This document shows, piece after piece, positions 52,896 through 54,353 of a DNA stretch of 54,353 nucleotides. The stretch's first letter is position 1. Every line of letters starts with the position of its first letter. Both the position numbers and the translations under genes were made by a program. Origin of the DNA: Phormidesmis priestleyi ULC007. Lineage in GTDB: Bacteria; Cyanobacteriota; Cyanobacteriia; Leptolyngbyales; Leptolyngbyaceae. The notes below the pieces were generated by a model, which saw only the letters and a list, made by a program, of their open reading frames with translations, was not told the origin of the DNA and did not search any database. The stretch lies in assembly GCF_001895925.1 (NCBI RefSeq), contig NZ_MPPI01000032.1, positions 1-54,353 on the forward strand, in the 5' to 3' direction.

Positions 52896-53879
52896 TTATG
52901 ATACGGTTCCTGCTTGAAAGACTCGCCCGATGACTTCCTCGATCGGAGGGTCAATCACCGTCAAATCTAAAATCTCTAAATCTCCTAAAAGCTTGGCAAC
53001 CGTGCGAGTCAGCGCTTCTTGTGGCACCAGAAACCGCGCTGAGTGTTTGTCTGATTCTTGCAAATCTCCATAGAGCCTGAGTTGATCTTTAGAATAAGTC
53101 TGAGTAAACTCGATGCTGATTTCGCGACACGGAGAGAAGCGATCGACCAACCCTTCTAAGCTGCCGTCATAAATCAGTTGCCCCAAGTGGATCATCAACA
53201 CTCGCTTACACAGCGCTGTAATGTCTGCCATATAGTGGCTCGTCAACAACACCGTCGCCTGATAGCGCTGATTATATTCGCGCAAAAACTCTCGCACGGC
53301 GACTTGGGCGTTGACATCTAATCCCAGCGTCGGCTCGTCTAAAAATAAGACTTGTGGCTGGTGCAAAAGGGCGGCGAGCAGTTCGGCTTTCATCCGTTCG
53401 CCTAAAGAGAGTTTGCGAACAGGTTGCGTCAGTTTGCCTTCCAGAGATAGCATCTCGCTGAGTTCGCCGACCCGTCGATCGAGCGCATTATCCGAAATTC
53501 CATACACTGCCGCATTAATCCGAAAAGAATCAACCGCAGGCAAATCCCAGATCAATTGCTGCTTTTGCCCCATCACCAGCGTCACTTGTCTGAGAAACGC
53601 CGCACGACGATCGAACGGAAGATGGCCCGCAACCGTAACGCGCCCTTCTGACGGGTGAATCAAGCCTGTAAGCATTTTCAGCGTCGTAGTTTTTCCGGCT
53701 CCATTTGCGCCCAAAAAGCCCACCACTTCTCCCGGTTCAATCTTAAATGAGACATCTTGAACCGCTTTCACCTGACGGTAGTTGCGCTTAAAGAAATGGG
53801 TCAACGTCCCTTTCAATCCAGATTCTTTAACGGCAACAGGGTACATCTTGCTGAGATGTTCGACCACGATCGTAGACAT
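52896..53879 (-). CDS. ABC exporter ATP-binding protein
   Basis: A 327-residue ABC ATPase of the drug/viologen-exporter type. Walker A is GANGAGKTTT, the signature is KLSLGERMKAELL, Walker B is VLFLDEPTLGLD, and the H-loop is LLTSHYM. The N-terminal KESGLKGTLTHFFKRNYRQV insertion and the C-terminal 80-residue extension are typical of this group. Two cognate ABC-2 permease genes lie downstream but are separated by the inserted NACHT and toxin-antitoxin genes. Upstream the transcript starts from the 53.9 kb region. Confidence 0.9.
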   Translation of the reverse strand: MSTIVVEHLSKMYPVAVKESGLKGTLTHFFKRNYRQVKAVQDVSFKIEPGEVVGFLGANGAGKTTTLKMLTGLIHPSEGRVTVAGHLPFDRRAAFLRQVTLVMGQKQQLIWDLPAVDSFRINAAVYGISDNALDRRVGELSEMLSLEGKLTQPVRKLSLGERMKAELLAALLHQPQVLFLDEPTLGLDVNAQVAVREFLREYNQRYQATVLLTSHYMADITALCKRVLMIHLGQLIYDGSLEGLVDRFSPCREISIEFTQTYSKDQLRLYGDLQESDKHSARFLVPQEALTRTVAKLLGDLEILDLTVIDPPIEEVIGRVFQAGTVS

Positions 53880-54058
53880 AGGTTCTTGATTTCTAGTAGA
53901 TGCGAGTAAGGAGCGATCGCCTGAAATTTTTCGCAGGACTGTTTCAAGCCTAAATGATTTAGAAGGAGCAAAGAAAACTTGTTTTCCCTGCTCCTCCGAC
54001 GATCTCAGCGCGTTCCTGCTTTAGGTATACTGAAAAGACCGCTCTTAGAGATCTACCT
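53880..54058. other. intergenic region upstream of ABC exporter ATPase
   Basis: Spacer carrying one HIP1 octamer. The right part merges with an rsgA-like fragment. No clear promoter for the leftward ATPase gene was identified. Confidence 0.3.
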
Positions 54059-54262
54059 GAAGGAATTTTCTATCTTGAAGATCTGACGCAACAGTGTCAT
54101 TTCCGCAATTGTCAGCATGAGCAAGACCCGGGTTGTGCGATTCAGCAGGCAGTAGCAGAAGGGCGACTCGATGCAGCACGGCTGCTGAGCTATCAGAAGT
54201 TGCAGCGAGAACTTCAGTATGCAAGTCGTAAACAGGATGGGAGCATCCCACCTTTGCGATGA
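54059..54262 (+). pseudogene. rsgA (ribosome biogenesis GTPase) 3' fragment
   Basis: The frame reads EGIFYLEDLTQQCHFRNCQH, EQDPGCAIQQAVAEGRLDAA and LLSYQKLQRELQYASRKQD, ending in TGA. This is the C-terminal zinc-binding region of RsgA-type GTPases. The upstream part that should carry the GTPase domain is absent, and no ATG, GTG or TTG occurs between an in-frame TAG at 53960 and this region. It is a truncated remnant. Confidence 0.8.
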
Positions 54263-54353
54263 GTATTCATACTCAGTGCCAACCTCGCCATTCAATTGGA
54301 CAATCTAATAGAAGTCGTTCTGAGAACCCGCGAAATGACCCCTGAACAAGGGG

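Overview
The window looks like the chromosome of a filamentous or Leptolyngbya-like cyanobacterium. The octamer GCGATCGC and its derivatives (HIP1) occur throughout, and there are genes typical of cyanobacteria: Psb32, a HetP-family protein, DUF2949, a PaO/Lls1-type Rieske oxygenase and a cFTR1-type iron permease. No rRNA, tRNA or CRISPR array was recognised. All function calls rest on motifs read by eye, without database searches.

Layout, left to right. 1-2.2 kb: a 5'-broken DUF2326 (ABC-3C/YydD-type) ATPase gene, then a DUF4160/DUF2442 pair. 2.4-6.7 kb: a VOC protein, a secreted hypothetical, DUF2949, a papain-fold-like protein, an SGNH hydrolase and a HetP-family protein. 6.9-12.4 kb: a type I secretion pair (HlyD adaptor and C39-peptidase ABC exporter) plus an unlisted 50-residue membrane peptide gene with a strong ribosome binding site. 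12.7-15.4 kb: a fused AhpD-LOV-PAS-histidine kinase-receiver protein. 15.5-20.0 kb: an iron oxidation, uptake and storage cluster (two-domain multicopper oxidase, HHH lipoprotein, FTR1 permease, ferritin-like protein, peroxiredoxin-glutaredoxin). 20.1-23.4 kb: a Rieske oxygenase and an overlapping ParA-HEPN pair. 24.0-28.8 kb: a glycan operon (glycosyltransferase, UDP-galactopyranose mutase, GH1-RmlD fusion). 29.0-36.9 kb: an orphan TAXI-type binding protein, a GH10-like hydrolase, a hybrid kinase, larE and a PIN/AbrB toxin-antitoxin pair flanked by a duplicated larE 3' end. 36.9-41.8 kb: a DEAD/DEAH helicase and a BrxD-like (DUF2791) ATPase separated by a Thr/Pro-rich secreted protein. 42.2-46.7 kb: a PEP-CTERM-like protein, YtxH, DUF948, Psb32 and a class I glutamine amidotransferase. 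46.8-53.9 kb: an ABC-2 exporter operon whose ATPase gene is separated from its two permease genes by about 4.5 kb of NACHT-HEAT, toxin-antitoxin and small-protein genes.

The strongest candidate for an undescribed system is that last insertion (48.37-52.87 kb). A NACHT-HEAT sensor-like protein ends in a Gly/Asn/Val-rich motif that is repeated near the start of a 132-residue protein encoded in the same gene string. That protein is translationally coupled to a RelE-type toxin, and a second copy of the toxin-antitoxin module, with a frameshifted toxin, follows. This resembles the general logic of NLR-effector pairs joined by short amyloid-like motifs, but that link is inference. Four copies of a MITE-like element of about 145-170 bp lie at gene borders across the window.
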